Shown: positions 18,069-27,782, counted from the stretch's first letter. The stretch is DNA of 64,000 nt from Chloroflexota bacterium (GCA_005880915.1 VBIW01000036.1:91800-155799), one strand, 5' to 3'. Numbers and translations: made by a program. Notes: generated by a model not told the origin, from the sequence alone.

Positions 18069-18356
18069 CTAGCCGTGCTGGTAGCGAACTCCGAAACCAC
18101 CGCGCGGGGCGTGGCAGGAGATGTTGTCAAAGGGGCAGCCGATGGAGCAGGCCCCACACTCGATGCAGTTCCCGAAGCTGACCAGGGTCTTCTTCTGCTC
18201 TTCGTTCCACTCGTAGACGCCGGCCGGACAGAAGTGGGTGCAGTACTTGCCGGTGCACTTCGAGAGGCAGACGTTCTGGTCGACGATCTCGATGTGTGGC
18301 TTGCCGGTGTCCTCGTTGTACTTGACGGTGAATAGCTTGTCGGTCAGCTTTTCCAT
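18069..18356 (-). CDS. FixX-like ferredoxin (4Fe-4S)
   Basis: 95 aa from ATG 18356, sharing one base with the stop of the M20 peptidase gene (TGATG). It matches the FixX/ETF-quinone-oxidoreductase-type ferredoxin: [15 protein letters not shown] and [12 protein letters not shown], a [17 protein letters not shown] bridge and the C-terminal [12 protein letters not shown] typical of FixX. FixX normally accepts electrons together with FixABC. No FixABC gene is in the window, so it either serves a distant FixABC or another flavoprotein, possibly the adjacent reductase (inference). Confidence 0.88.
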   Translation of the reverse strand: MEKLTDKLFTVKYNEDTGKPHIEIVDQNVCLSKCTGKYCTHFCPAGVYEWNEEQKKTLVSFGNCIECGACSIGCPFDNISCHAPRGGFGVRYQHG

Positions 18357-19714
18357 CAACCCGCTCCAAACCTCTCCCAGATCCGGCACATCAGGCGGAC
18401 CGTGTTGACGTAATCGGCGGTCCGGATGTTCTCGTTCGGGGCGTGGATTCGATTGTCCGGCCGTCCAACGCCTACCGGCAGGACCGTCGGGATGCCAAGG
18501 TCCGCAACCACCGGGTGCATGGGGCCCGTCGCCGGCATGAAGGGCCAGAGCACGGGCTCACCGTACATCTCGCGGACAGACTCGATCGCCGACCGGGCGA
18601 TGGCCGAGCTCGGGTCAGATCGCGCTGGTTTTTCGCCTTCCCCTGCCAGGATCTCGACCCGGCCGAACCCGTGCCGGTCGAGGTGCTTGCGCAGCAGGTC
18701 GAGCACGTCGTCCGGGTCCTGGGCGGGGATCAGCCGGAAGTCGAGCTTCGCCGTCGCCTCCGCCGGGAGGACCGTCTTAGAGCCGGGCCCCTGGTAGCCG
18801 GTCGTGATGCCGGCGATGTTGCAGGTGGGCAAGAACAGCATCTGCTCGATCACCTGGTCCGCTTTCGGGTCGCGCACCAGCTTGTCAAACCCGACGAGGT
18901 TGCGTCGCTTCTCGATCTCCGGGTCGATGCCGGCCATCATCCGGCGGTCCGCGTCGGTGGGCTGGACGACCTTGTCGTAAAAGCCTTCGATCTTGATGTT
19001 CATGTCCTGGTCGCGCAGGCTCGCCAGCGCGCCGACGAGGTACATCGCAGCGGATGGATAGATGGACGCGAAGCCGGAATGCTGGTCGAAATCGAGCTGT
19101 TTGACACGGAGGTTGACGTAGAGCAAGCCGCGGCAGCCGAACTGCAGCGTCGGCCGGCCGGCGTCGTCAAACGAAGCCCCCGACTCCCACAAGCATCCGT
19201 CAGCGCGCAGCTTGGCGGCATGGTCGTGCGCGATCTTCTGGAAGGTCTTCGACCCGATCTCCTCCTCCCCCTCGATGAGAAACCGCAGCGTCACCGGCAC
19301 CTCGCCGAGCTCCTTCAGCGTCTCAACTGCGTGGATTCGCGCCATGACGTCCGCCTTGTCGTCGGCGACGCCGCGCGCGACGATGCGTCCGTCTTGCTCC
19401 GCGGGTTCGAATGGCGGCGACTTCCAGAGGTCGAGCGGATCGACCGGCTGCACGTCGTAGTGCTCGTAGAGGAGGAGCTTCCGGCGGCCGGCGCCGGGAA
19501 CCTCGGCGTAGAGCGCCGGCATCCCGCCTCCGTCCAGAGTCTCGACTCGGTCGGTGAATTTGGCCAGCCGGCCGGCCAGCCAGTCTCGGGCCGGCTGCAC
19601 TGCGTCGAGCCCGTGGTTGGAGATGCTGGGGAATGAACAGAGCTCTTTGAGCTCATCGACAAAGCGCCGCGAATGCTTCTCGATGTACGCGTCCACCGCG
19701 CTGGTTGAGATCAC
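18356..19714 (-). CDS. M20 family metallopeptidase (dipeptidase-like)
   Basis: About 452 aa from GTG 19714 (MISTSAVDAYIEKH). The longer track start would overlap the divergent gene. Peptidase M20/M25/M40 features: the metal His in YEHYDVQPVDP, the bridging Asp in GVADDKADVMA, the catalytic pair EGEEEIGS, a lid/dimerisation domain about residues 190-310, and the C-terminal His in RIHAPNENI. Length and the YDVQP form fit the cytosolic dipeptidase (CNDP/ArgE-like) branch. Likely releases amino acids from dipeptides. Only about 23 bases separate it from the divergent DUF255 gene, so their promoters must overlap neighbouring coding sequence. Confidence 0.88.
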   Translation of the reverse strand: MISTSAVDAYIEKHSRRFVDELKELCSFPSISNHGLDAVQPARDWLAGRLAKFTDRVETLDGGGMPALYAEVPGAGRRKLLLYEHYDVQPVDPLDLWKSPPFEPAEQDGRIVARGVADDKADVMARIHAVETLKELGEVPVTLRFLIEGEEEIGSKTFQKIAHDHAAKLRADGCLWESGASFDDAGRPTLQFGCRGLLYVNLRVKQLDFDQHSGFASIYPSAAMYLVGALASLRDQDMNIKIEGFYDKVVQPTDADRRMMAGIDPEIEKRRNLVGFDKLVRDPKADQVIEQMLFLPTCNIAGITTGYQGPGSKTVLPAEATAKLDFRLIPAQDPDDVLDLLRKHLDRHGFGRVEILAGEGEKPARSDPSSAIARSAIESVREMYGEPVLWPFMPATGPMHPVVADLGIPTVLPVGVGRPDNRIHAPNENIRTADYVNTVRLMCRIWERFGAG

Positions 19715-19737
19715 CAGGCCATCGTAACCTTCTAGCA

Positions 19738-21417
19738 ATGAACGAGGCAGCGGAGGAATTTCACTTCTCGCCTCGGCCAAACCGAGCCGCGGAGATCAAC
19801 TGGCATACGTGGTCGCAAGGGGCCTTCGACGAGGCGCGAGAGACAAGCCGGCCCATCCTTCTCTCCATCTCCGCCGTGTGGTGCCACTGGTGCCACGTGA
19901 TGGACGAAACCACGTATTCGCATCCGGCCGTGATCGATCTCATCAACCGCGAGTACGTGCCAGTCCGCGTCGACAACGACGTCCGCCCTGACATCAACCA
20001 GCGCTACAACATGGGCGGCTGGCCCAGCACCGCCTTCCTGACCCCGTCGGGCGACATCCTCACCGGCGCCACGTACATGCCGCCCGACCAGATGGCAAGC
20101 GCACTTCTGCGAATCGCGGATTACTACCGTTCCAACCAGGCCGAGGTGGCGAGCCGCGTGCTGGAGGCGCGGAAGCGAGCCGCCTCCGGAGTCGCGCGAA
20201 GCGCGGGCCAGCTCGAACCCGGCCTGGTCGATCTCATCCTCGACGCGGTCAGGTCGGCCTACGACCAGGAGTACGGAGGCTTCGGCGGCGCGCCGAAGTT
20301 TCCCCAGACCGACGCGATCCTGCTGCTGCTCGAGCAGTCCGTTCTGCGGTCGGACCCCGAGCTGCGCCGCATGGCCGAGCACACGCTGGAGCGCATGACA
20401 GGCGGCGGGACGTACGACCAGGTCGCGGGTGGTTTCTTCCGCTACTCGACGACGCAGGACTGGAGCGTCCCGCATTTCGAGAAGATGCTCGAAGACCATG
20501 CGGCTTTGGTCGAAGCGCTTGCCGCGGCCGGCAAAACGGACGCGCTGGACAGGACGACCGCGTATCTCGACCGCGTGCTGCGCGACCCCAAGACCGGGCT
20601 TTATGCTGGCAGCCAGGACGCCGACGAGCACTACTACTCGATGGATGCGGAGGAGCGCCGCGCCGCCGCCGCGCCATACATCGACCGCCGCGTCTACACC
20701 GCGTGGAACGCTGCGCTCGCGATCGCTTACCTCGACGCGGCGCTGCGCCTCGACCGCCCGATTTTGCGCGAGAACGCGGGCAAGCTTCTGGATTCGCTCT
20801 TCAGGCGTGCGTACCGCCGCGGCGAGGGCATGTCACATGCCGAGGGGGTCAGTGGCCAGCTGGGCGACCAGGTGTGGGCGCTGTGGGCCGCGCTGCGCGC
20901 CCACCAGCATGGCCTGGGCGGCGACTGGATGGCGATCGCGGAGGACCTGGCGACCCACATCGAAGCCACTTACGCAGACCAGGAGCTGGGAGGTTACCTC
21001 GACCACGCCGGTGACGAAGAGCTCGGGCGCCTCGGCGAGCGGATCAAGCCGCTGGCGGAAAACTCGGTCGCGGCGATGGCCCTGATCGAGCTCGACATCG
21101 TGTTGGGCGACCCGTCGTCGCCGTACCGCGACCGGGCGCGCCGCGCCCTTGAGTCGGTGGCCGCGCTGCCGCGCCAGTACGGGCTGATGGCCGCGGTATT
21201 CGCGCGAGCGCTCGACCGCATGGGCCACGCGATCAAGATCACCACCAGAAACTCTGACCTCGCGCGCGCCGGAGTGGTCGCGCATCCCTACGCCGTCCTC
21301 GACCCGGCGGGCGATCAACGCGCAGTCGTCTGCGCGGGGACAATATGCTTGGCGCCGGTGTCCACACCCGACGCCGTCAAGGAAGCGATCCAACAAGCAT
21401 CGACCTCGCGTGCCTGA
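19738..21417 (+). CDS. DUF255 thioredoxin-like / YyaL-type protein
   Basis: 559 aa from ATG 19738. The N-terminal thioredoxin-fold DUF255 domain has the hallmark VWCHWCHVMDETTYS and INREYVPVRVDNDVRPDIN. The C-terminal part is an (alpha/alpha)6-barrel-like region with GGFGGAPKFPQ, GGTYDQVAGGFFRYSTTQDW and HFEKMLEDHA, all typical of YyaL/SPATA20-type proteins. The protein is about 100 residues shorter than most members, mainly in the C-terminal half. The biochemical role of the family is not settled. It overlaps the next gene by 8 bases. Confidence 0.88.
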   Translation: MNEAAEEFHFSPRPNRAAEINWHTWSQGAFDEARETSRPILLSISAVWCHWCHVMDETTYSHPAVIDLINREYVPVRVDNDVRPDINQRYNMGGWPSTAFLTPSGDILTGATYMPPDQMASALLRIADYYRSNQAEVASRVLEARKRAASGVARSAGQLEPGLVDLILDAVRSAYDQEYGGFGGAPKFPQTDAILLLLEQSVLRSDPELRRMAEHTLERMTGGGTYDQVAGGFFRYSTTQDWSVPHFEKMLEDHAALVEALAAAGKTDALDRTTAYLDRVLRDPKTGLYAGSQDADEHYYSMDAEERRAAAAPYIDRRVYTAWNAALAIAYLDAALRLDRPILRENAGKLLDSLFRRAYRRGEGMSHAEGVSGQLGDQVWALWAALRAHQHGLGGDWMAIAEDLATHIEATYADQELGGYLDHAGDEELGRLGERIKPLAENSVAAMALIELDIVLGDPSSPYRDRARRALESVAALPRQYGLMAAVFARALDRMGHAIKITTRNSDLARAGVVAHPYAVLDPAGDQRAVVCAGTICLAPVSTPDAVKEAIQQASTSRA

Positions 21418-23479
21418 GAGTCGTCGTCACTTCGCGCATCGGGTCGACTCGGCACTAGACGACCCAAGCCTCCAGAAGGCTTTGGTCGGCGCCATGACCG
21501 GTCTGCGCGGCCGCCGCAACGCCGCTTTCGAGAGCTTCGACTTCGCCAAGGGTCGTGCGGACTTGAAGCGCCGGCGTCAGGCCAACCTCGATCGACTCCC
21601 CGAGCTGCTCGAGCAGTTCACAGAGCGCCTTGCCGCTGTCGGAGGCGCGGTGCATCTCGCGAAGGACGCGACGGAGGCTCGCGACATCATCGGCCAGCTG
21701 TGCTGGAACGCGGGGAGCAGTTTGCCCGCCGGAGCTCGCATGGTCGTGACGAAGGTCAAGTCGATGGCAAGCGAGGAGATCGAGCTGAACCCGTATCTCG
21801 AGGGACTCGGCATCGAAGTCGTCGAGACCGACCTCGGCGAGCGGATGGTGCAGCTCACGCACACACATCCGTCGCACCTCATCGCGCCGGCGATCCACCT
21901 GACCAAAGAAGACGCGGCCGAGGTGTTCGGCACTGAGCCGACGGTCGAAGCGATACAGCAACACGCGCGCGATTCGTTACGCAAGAAGTTCATCGACGCG
22001 ATGGTGGGAATCTCCGGCGCTAACATGGCCATCGCCGAGACAGGCACCATCGTGCTGGTCACCAACGAAGGCAACGCAGACCTCACGACGACCCTACCCC
22101 CCGTCCACATCGCGCTGTTCGGCATCGACAAGTTGGTGGCATCGCTGGACGACGCAGTTGCAGTGCTGCGCATGTTGCCGCGCAGCGGCACCGGCCAGAT
22201 CATCTCCAGCTACGTCAACTGGATCACAGGTCCGTCGCGCTCGGCCGACATCGAGCAGTCCCTGACCATCGGGGTGCACGGGCCGCGCGAGCTGCACTGC
22301 GTGATCCTCGACAACGGCCGCGAGAAGATGCTCGATGACCCGATCTTTCGCGACGCCCTCACATGCATCCGGTGCGGCGCATGTTCCAACGCCTGCCCAC
22401 CGTTCATGGCGGTCAGCGGCCATCAGTTCGGCCATATCTATAACGGGCCGATCGGTCTTGTCCTGACTCCCTTCCACCATGGGCTTAACACGGCTGACCT
22501 GCCCAACACGCTCTGCGTTCAATGCAACGCGTGCCAGGAGATCTGCCCTGTCGATATCCCGCTGCCGCGGCAGATCCTCGAGCATCGCCGCGCAGGCCGC
22601 AAGTCGCTCCGCAAGCAAGCGCTGGTTGGCGTCTGGAAGAAACCCAAGGTTGCGGATCGTTTGCTGCGGACGGCGGCCCCGTTCACGAGCCTTGTGCCCG
22701 GCACGCCGCGCCTCGCCCAGACGCCTTATCGCGACAGGGTGCATTCCAGCCGGGTGGACGGGGAGCCGCTGACGATCTTCGCCTCCTGCCTGGCCGACCG
22801 GGTGTGGCCGGAGTCGGCGGTGGCGCTCGAGCGGATAGCGACAGCGGCGGGCTTCCGGGTTGGATTTCCCAAGGAGCAGTGGTGTTGCGGCCTGATCGCC
22901 GCCAATGCGGGCGACTTCGCGGCGGGCGCTGACCTGTCGGGTGACCTTGCGGCTTCCCTTCGAGATTCCAAGGGTTTGATCGTGACGCCCTCGGCTTCCT
23001 GCTTCGGCGCCTTCACGATAGACGCGCCGGACTGGGGCGCCAAGTCCGACCAAGGCGTGCGCGACCGGATGCGCGACTCGACCCGGTTCGTGCTCCAGCT
23101 CCTGGAGTCGAACGAGAAGCTGGTCGAGGCGAAGCGCATGAGCCTGAAGATCGCTTACCACGATTCCTGCCAGAGCCTCCGGCAACTCGGTCTGAGGAGC
23201 GAGCCGCGGCGGGTCCTCGAGCTCGCAGGCTACGAGGTCGTCGACCTGCCCGACATCGCCAACTGCTGTGGCTTCGGCGGCACCTTCAGCCTCGAGTGGC
23301 CGCGAGTCGCGGACCGCCTGGCGGAGTGGAAGCTCGATGCCATCGCGAAGACGGGCTGTGAGGTGATCGCATCAGACAACCCGGGCTGCCTGATGCACAT
23401 CGACGCCGCGGCCCGGAAGCGTCACATGAAGCTGCGTGTGGCCCACGTGCTGGAGCTGGTCGCCGAACACCTGGCCTGA
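21410..23479 (+). CDS. LutB-LutA-like fusion: LUD + 4Fe-4S + CCG domains
   Basis: 689 aa from GTG 21410. Order of domains: LUD domain (about 60-300, ISGANMAIAETGTIVLVTNEGN), a double [4Fe-4S] ferredoxin module (CIRCGACSNACP and CVQCNACQEICP), then a DUF3390-type linker and two cysteine-rich CCG domains (WCCGLIAANAGDF and ANCCGFGGTFSLEW). In Bacillus these are separate proteins LutB and LutA of the L-lactate oxidation complex, LutC being the other LUD subunit. Here LutB and LutA are one polypeptide. Likely an iron-sulfur oxidoreductase for lactate or a related hydroxy acid. No LutC-like gene is adjacent. Confidence 0.9.
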   Translation: MPESRRHFAHRVDSALDDPSLQKALVGAMTGLRGRRNAAFESFDFAKGRADLKRRRQANLDRLPELLEQFTERLAAVGGAVHLAKDATEARDIIGQLCWNAGSSLPAGARMVVTKVKSMASEEIELNPYLEGLGIEVVETDLGERMVQLTHTHPSHLIAPAIHLTKEDAAEVFGTEPTVEAIQQHARDSLRKKFIDAMVGISGANMAIAETGTIVLVTNEGNADLTTTLPPVHIALFGIDKLVASLDDAVAVLRMLPRSGTGQIISSYVNWITGPSRSADIEQSLTIGVHGPRELHCVILDNGREKMLDDPIFRDALTCIRCGACSNACPPFMAVSGHQFGHIYNGPIGLVLTPFHHGLNTADLPNTLCVQCNACQEICPVDIPLPRQILEHRRAGRKSLRKQALVGVWKKPKVADRLLRTAAPFTSLVPGTPRLAQTPYRDRVHSSRVDGEPLTIFASCLADRVWPESAVALERIATAAGFRVGFPKEQWCCGLIAANAGDFAAGADLSGDLAASLRDSKGLIVTPSASCFGAFTIDAPDWGAKSDQGVRDRMRDSTRFVLQLLESNEKLVEAKRMSLKIAYHDSCQSLRQLGLRSEPRRVLELAGYEVVDLPDIANCCGFGGTFSLEWPRVADRLAEWKLDAIAKTGCEVIASDNPGCLMHIDAAARKRHMKLRVAHVLELVAEHLA

Positions 23480-23508
23480 CAGCCCCGCGCTTTACGCTTA
23501 ACGCTGCC

Positions 23509-25029
23509 GTGAAGATCACCCTGGTCTCGGCGGGGCCCGCCGAGCTGAACGTCGACGCCCTCGCGGTACCCGTCGTCACCGGTCAGCGCCTGGCCGGTGC
23601 GGCACTCGAGCTCGACCGGGTGATGGGTGGCGTGCTCTCCGAGATGGTCGTCAACGCGGAGTTCAGGGGCCGGATCCACGAGGTCCTTCCGATCCCGGCC
23701 CAGGGCAAGATCAAGCCCCGCCGCGTGATCCTCTACGGTCTCGGCGCGCTCCACGACCTCGACGGCCAGCGCCTTCGCTCCGCCCACCACGAGCTCGTCC
23801 GGGCTTCGCGCACCTGGGGCTACAAGCGCATGGCGATCCTGAGGACCGACCCGTTAGGCATGGACAGCCTGAAGGCCGTGGTCGAAGGCTCGGTCATGGG
23901 TACGTTCGAGCGTCGCTCGCGACAGACCGGCGCAGCGCCTGAGCGGCGCGAGATCGACGAGATCGTCCTCGCCGGCTTCGGCACTGGGCGCGAGCGGGAA
24001 GTCGTGGCCGCGCAGGAGAACGGGGAGGCCACCAACCGCGCCCGTGAGTGGCAGAACGCCCCACCGAACGAGCTGACCCCCGACGCGCTGGCGCAAGAGG
24101 CGATGCGTATCGCGCAGCGGCACAACATGGAGATCGAGATCCTCGGACCGGCCGAGCTGAAGAGCGGAGGCTATAACCTGCTGCTCGGAGTCGGCGCCGG
24201 GTCGGCCAAGCCTCCACGGCTCATCCGGGTCCGCCACCACGGCAACCACCAGGAAGGCACTGCCAACGGCAAGACTCTCGCAATCATCGGTAAGGGCATC
24301 ACCTTCGACGCCGGTGGCATCTCGCTCAAAGACCCTGACCACATGAGCCAGATGAAGGACGACATGTCGGGTGCAGCCGCCGTGCTTTCGGCGATTGACG
24401 TGATCGCCTCACGCAAGCTCCCGCTCGACGTGATGGCGGTCATCGCGGCGGCCGAGAACATGCCGGGGCCGACAGCCCAGCGGCCGGGTGACGTGATGGT
24501 CAGCGCCGATGGAAAGACAGTCGAGGTCGTCAACACCGACGCCGAGGGCAGGCTGGTCCTCGCCGACGCACTGACGCACGCGCTGCGCAACGGCGCCACC
24601 CACCTCATCGACCTGGCCACGCTCACGGGCGCCGCGACGGTAGCGATCGGCCACGCAGCCAGCGCAGCTGTGAGCAACGACGACGAGTTCTGGTCTGTTG
24701 TCGACCAGGCCTCGCGCGAGGCGGGCGACCGCGTCTGGCGCCTGCCGATCTATGCCGACTACCGCATCCTGCTGCGCAGCCAGATCGCCGACCTGCGCAA
24801 CGCCGAGTATGGAGAGGCCGGGACCATCATGGGCGGTATGTTCATCGCCGAGTTCGCCGGCGGCAAGCCATGGGCCCACATCGACATCGCCGCCTCGGCC
24901 TGGAACACGAACCTCGAGCTGACCACAGTGCTGCGGGGCCCGAGCGGGGCCGGCACACGGCTGTGCATCGAGCTGGCGGAGCTCATGGCGGCCCGTGTCG
25001 CGGAACTCAAAACAGTGGCTGAGCGTTAA
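23509..25029 (+). CDS. pepA: Leucyl aminopeptidase (M17)
   Basis: 506 aa from GTG 23509. The N-terminal domain (about 1-170) is the variable macro-like domain. The C-terminal catalytic domain has the metal and substrate residues in GKGITFDAGGISLK, KDDMSGAAAVL, and the family signature NTDAEGRLVLADAL. Removes N-terminal residues from peptides, with two metal ions per subunit in hexamers. Placed between the Lut-like fusion and dxs in one run of plus-strand genes; with the M20 dipeptidase upstream it suggests peptide recycling. Confidence 0.95.
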   Translation: MKITLVSAGPAELNVDALAVPVVTGQRLAGAALELDRVMGGVLSEMVVNAEFRGRIHEVLPIPAQGKIKPRRVILYGLGALHDLDGQRLRSAHHELVRASRTWGYKRMAILRTDPLGMDSLKAVVEGSVMGTFERRSRQTGAAPERREIDEIVLAGFGTGREREVVAAQENGEATNRAREWQNAPPNELTPDALAQEAMRIAQRHNMEIEILGPAELKSGGYNLLLGVGAGSAKPPRLIRVRHHGNHQEGTANGKTLAIIGKGITFDAGGISLKDPDHMSQMKDDMSGAAAVLSAIDVIASRKLPLDVMAVIAAAENMPGPTAQRPGDVMVSADGKTVEVVNTDAEGRLVLADALTHALRNGATHLIDLATLTGAATVAIGHAASAAVSNDDEFWSVVDQASREAGDRVWRLPIYADYRILLRSQIADLRNAEYGEAGTIMGGMFIAEFAGGKPWAHIDIAASAWNTNLELTTVLRGPSGAGTRLCIELAELMAARVAELKTVAER

Positions 25030-25036
25030 CACAAAG

Positions 25037-26917
25037 GTGGCCATCCTCGAGACGATCCGTTCGCCCGCCGATCTCAAAGCACTCGACCAGCCCAGGCTGA
25101 CCCAGCTAGCTTCCGAGGTGCGGGCTTTCCTGGTCGAGCAGACCTCGAAAACGGGCGGGCACCTATCGCCGAATCTGGGCGTGGTCGAGCTCACATTCGC
25201 CCTGCACCGAGTCTTCGACAGCCCGACCGACGCGATCGTGTGGGACACGGGTCACCAGGCCTATGTGCACAAGCTGATCACCGGCCGGGCGGCTCAGTTC
25301 GGAGGTCTGCGCCAGGCGGGTGGGCTGTCGGGCTACCCGTCGCGCCAGGAGTCCGACCATGACCTAGTGGAGAACAGCCATGCCTCGACCTCTTTGAGCT
25401 ACGCGCTCGGCATCGCCGAGGCGCGGCTGCGCAAGCGCCACCCTGGGTTCGTGGTGGCGGTCATCGGCGACGGCGCCCTCACAGGCGGGATGGCTTATGA
25501 GGCGCTCAATCAGATCGCCCACCTGCAGCCGCCGAACCTGATCATCGTGATCAACGACAACGGCCGCTCCTACGCTCCGACCGTGGGCGGCCTTGCCCGC
25601 CATCTGTCGCAGCTGCGCGTCGACCCTCGATACGAGCGGATCAAGGACGACATCTCGCGCTTGCTGCGAGACCTTCCGCTGGTCGGCGCGACCGCTGACC
25701 AGGCTGCGTACCGGGTCAAGGAAGGTTTGAAGCAGCTGCTCCAGCCGTCGACGATGTTCGAAAGCCTCGGCATCAAGTACGCCGGGTTGGTGGACGGGCA
25801 TGACGAGCCGGCCCTGGAAGAAGTCCTCACACGTGCGAAGAAATTGCGGGAGCCGGTGGTCGTGCACGTGGTGACGGAAAAGGGACACGGCTACGGCCCA
25901 GCGGTCGAGGATGAGGTGGACAAGCTCCACGGCGTGAGCGCGTTCGACCCACTAACAGGGCGGCCGCGTTCGACCGAGGTCACGTACACGGACGTCTTCG
26001 GCGAGGCTTTGATGAGCGCTGCAGCGCGAAGACCCGAGGTCTGTGCGATCACTGCCGCGATGGCGTCGTCGACCGGTCTCTTGAACTTCGCGAAGGAGTT
26101 TCCCGACCGTTTCTTCGACGTTGGCATCTGCGAGCAGCATGCCGTCACCTTCTCAGCCGGCCTCGCGCTGGCCGGCATGCACCCGGTGGTCTGCATCTAC
26201 TCGACGTTCCTCGCCCGCGCTTTCGACCAGACGATCATGGACGTCGCGCTGCACAAGCTTCCCGTGGTCTTCGTTATCGATCGGGCGGGTGTCACCGGCC
26301 CAGACGGCGCGTCGCACCACGGGATCTTCGACCTCTCCTACCTGCGCCTCATCCCAAACCTCAAGATCGCCGCCCCAAAGGACGCGACTGAGCTGTGCGC
26401 GTTGCTCGAGACGGCGCTGGCCACGGATGGACCAATCGCGATCCGATATCCGAAAGGACCGGTTCCATCAACCCCGGACCTGCCGGTGGAGCCGCTGCCG
26501 GTCGGCCGGTGGGAGGAGCTGAGGAAGGGCGGCGATGCTGTGATCTTCGCCGTAGGCCGGATGGTCGAGGTCGCGGGCGAGGCCGCGGAGCGCCTCGAGA
26601 TGCAGGGCGTCTCGTGCGCGGTCGTCAATGCGCGTTGGGTCAAGCCGGTCGACCCGCGCATCGCAGACTGGGCGCGCACGCATCCGCTGGTCATCACGGT
26701 CGAGGACAACGTGGGGACCGGCGGCTTTGGAGGCGCCGTCCTCGAGGCTCTCGCGCCGCACGGCCTGGCTGGCCGCGTTCGCAACCTCGCGCTGCCCGAC
26801 GAGTTCCTGCCCCACGGCAAGGCGGCAGACATCCTCCGCGAGCATGGCCTCGACGCAGCTGGGATCGCGAAGTCGGTCTACGAGGCCGTCCGGGGCCGCG
26901 TCCCCGAAAAGACCTAG
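25037..26917 (+). CDS. dxs: 1-deoxy-D-xylulose-5-phosphate synthase
   Basis: 626 aa from GTG 25037 (MAILETIRSPADLKAL); the track start at 24995 lies inside pepA. It catalyses the first step of the MEP isoprenoid pathway from pyruvate and glyceraldehyde-3-phosphate with thiamine diphosphate. The TPP-binding segment GDGALTGGMAYEALN...NDNGRSYAPTVGG is of the actinobacterial type, and the catalytic His lies in SKTGGHLSPNLG. The pyrimidine-binding domain has ICEQHAVTFSAGLA and the C-terminal domain LVITVEDNVGTGGFG. The 3' end overlaps the convergent DUF2203 gene by 4 bases. Confidence 0.96.
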   Translation: MAILETIRSPADLKALDQPRLTQLASEVRAFLVEQTSKTGGHLSPNLGVVELTFALHRVFDSPTDAIVWDTGHQAYVHKLITGRAAQFGGLRQAGGLSGYPSRQESDHDLVENSHASTSLSYALGIAEARLRKRHPGFVVAVIGDGALTGGMAYEALNQIAHLQPPNLIIVINDNGRSYAPTVGGLARHLSQLRVDPRYERIKDDISRLLRDLPLVGATADQAAYRVKEGLKQLLQPSTMFESLGIKYAGLVDGHDEPALEEVLTRAKKLREPVVVHVVTEKGHGYGPAVEDEVDKLHGVSAFDPLTGRPRSTEVTYTDVFGEALMSAAARRPEVCAITAAMASSTGLLNFAKEFPDRFFDVGICEQHAVTFSAGLALAGMHPVVCIYSTFLARAFDQTIMDVALHKLPVVFVIDRAGVTGPDGASHHGIFDLSYLRLIPNLKIAAPKDATELCALLETALATDGPIAIRYPKGPVPSTPDLPVEPLPVGRWEELRKGGDAVIFAVGRMVEVAGEAAERLEMQGVSCAVVNARWVKPVDPRIADWARTHPLVITVEDNVGTGGFGGAVLEALAPHGLAGRVRNLALPDEFLPHGKAADILREHGLDAAGIAKSVYEAVRGRVPEKT

Positions 26918-27318
26918 AGCTTCCTTCTCCCGGAAAAGCCTTCGCCGATCCGATGCCAGTGCTCGACGCGCTCCTCGCCGAGCTTCCAGCACAGCTCAAC
27001 CAGCTCACCTTCGCGATACGACGGAAAATCGATGAGTCCTTCGAGCGGTCCTTTGAGCTGGATGCCCATGCTGTTGAGGCTGAGTACCGCCTTGAGCAGC
27101 TCCTCTTCGGCCCCGTGCACGGCGTCTTGAGCTTGCTGCTGCCGCTCGCGGTCTGAGCCGTTGGCGCCAGGTCGCTGCATCGCGTAGTCGGCCATCCGGA
27201 GCTGCTCTTCCAGGTCGGGCCGCAGCGCTGAGAGCTCCGCGATCTGCGCCACGATGGGGCGAACGCGAGGCAGCTCGCGATTTGCCTCCTCAACCGTGTA
27301 CGTGCGGAGCCTCTGCAC
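26914..27318 (-). CDS. DUF2203 family protein
   Basis: 134 aa from GTG 27318. It matches DUF2203: a helical N-terminal half (YTVEEANRELPRVRPIVAQI), then GIQLKGPLEGLIDFPSYREGELVELCWKLGEERVEHWH, where the buried Asp-Phe and the GE...WH pattern are diagnostic. No known biochemical function. It reads divergently from the PPOX flavoprotein with only 21 bases between starts, so a compact shared promoter region is implied. Confidence 0.85.
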   Translation of the reverse strand: MQRLRTYTVEEANRELPRVRPIVAQIAELSALRPDLEEQLRMADYAMQRPGANGSDRERQQQAQDAVHGAEEELLKAVLSLNSMGIQLKGPLEGLIDFPSYREGELVELCWKLGEERVEHWHRIGEGFSGRRKL

Positions 27319-27339
27319 CGCTCAACGATACTTCGTTCG

Positions 27340-27750
27340 ATGGACGCCACGGCCATGAAACGTCGCCTCGCTGAGGCGCCCGTCGCGCGCCTCGCGACAG
27401 CTGACGTCGAGGGCCGGCCGCACATCGTGCCGATCTCTTTCGCACTGGACGGCGACACGATCTACTTTGCCGTCGACGCCAAGCCCAAGCGCACGCGCGA
27501 CCTCAAGCGCCTGCGCAACATCGCGGCCAACCCCGCCGTGTCGGTGCTGGTCGACCACTACGAAGACGACTGGACAAGGCTGTGGTGGGTGCGGGCGGAT
27601 GGCACTGCGCGGGTTGTCGACGACCGCGCCGAGGCCGCTCGCGCCACGGACGCCCTCGCCGGCCGTTATCCGCAGTACCGTCGAGCCCGCCCAGCGGGTC
27701 CCGTCGTCGCCATCTCGAACATTCGACTCTCAGGTTGGTCTGCGAGGTGA
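27340..27750 (+). CDS. PPOX-class probable F420-dependent enzyme, Rv0121 type
   Basis: 136 aa from ATG 27340. Split-barrel pyridoxamine-phosphate-oxidase-like fold: VARLATADVEGRPHIVPISF, DAKPKRTRDLKRLRNIAANP, VSVLVDHYEDDWTRLWWVRADG. These blocks match the TIGR03668/Rv0121 family, which is predicted to use coenzyme F420 or flavin in oxidoreduction of unknown substrates. If it uses F420, the organism must make it. No F420 biosynthesis gene is present in the window. Confidence 0.88.
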   Translation: MDATAMKRRLAEAPVARLATADVEGRPHIVPISFALDGDTIYFAVDAKPKRTRDLKRLRNIAANPAVSVLVDHYEDDWTRLWWVRADGTARVVDDRAEAARATDALAGRYPQYRRARPAGPVVAISNIRLSGWSAR

Positions 27751-27782
27751 GCCCGTGCAACCCAGGCGGTCAATTTTGATCC

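Noticed and set aside
18443-19636. 397-aa plus-strand ORF
   Set aside because: Opposite the M20 peptidase, compositionally a shadow.
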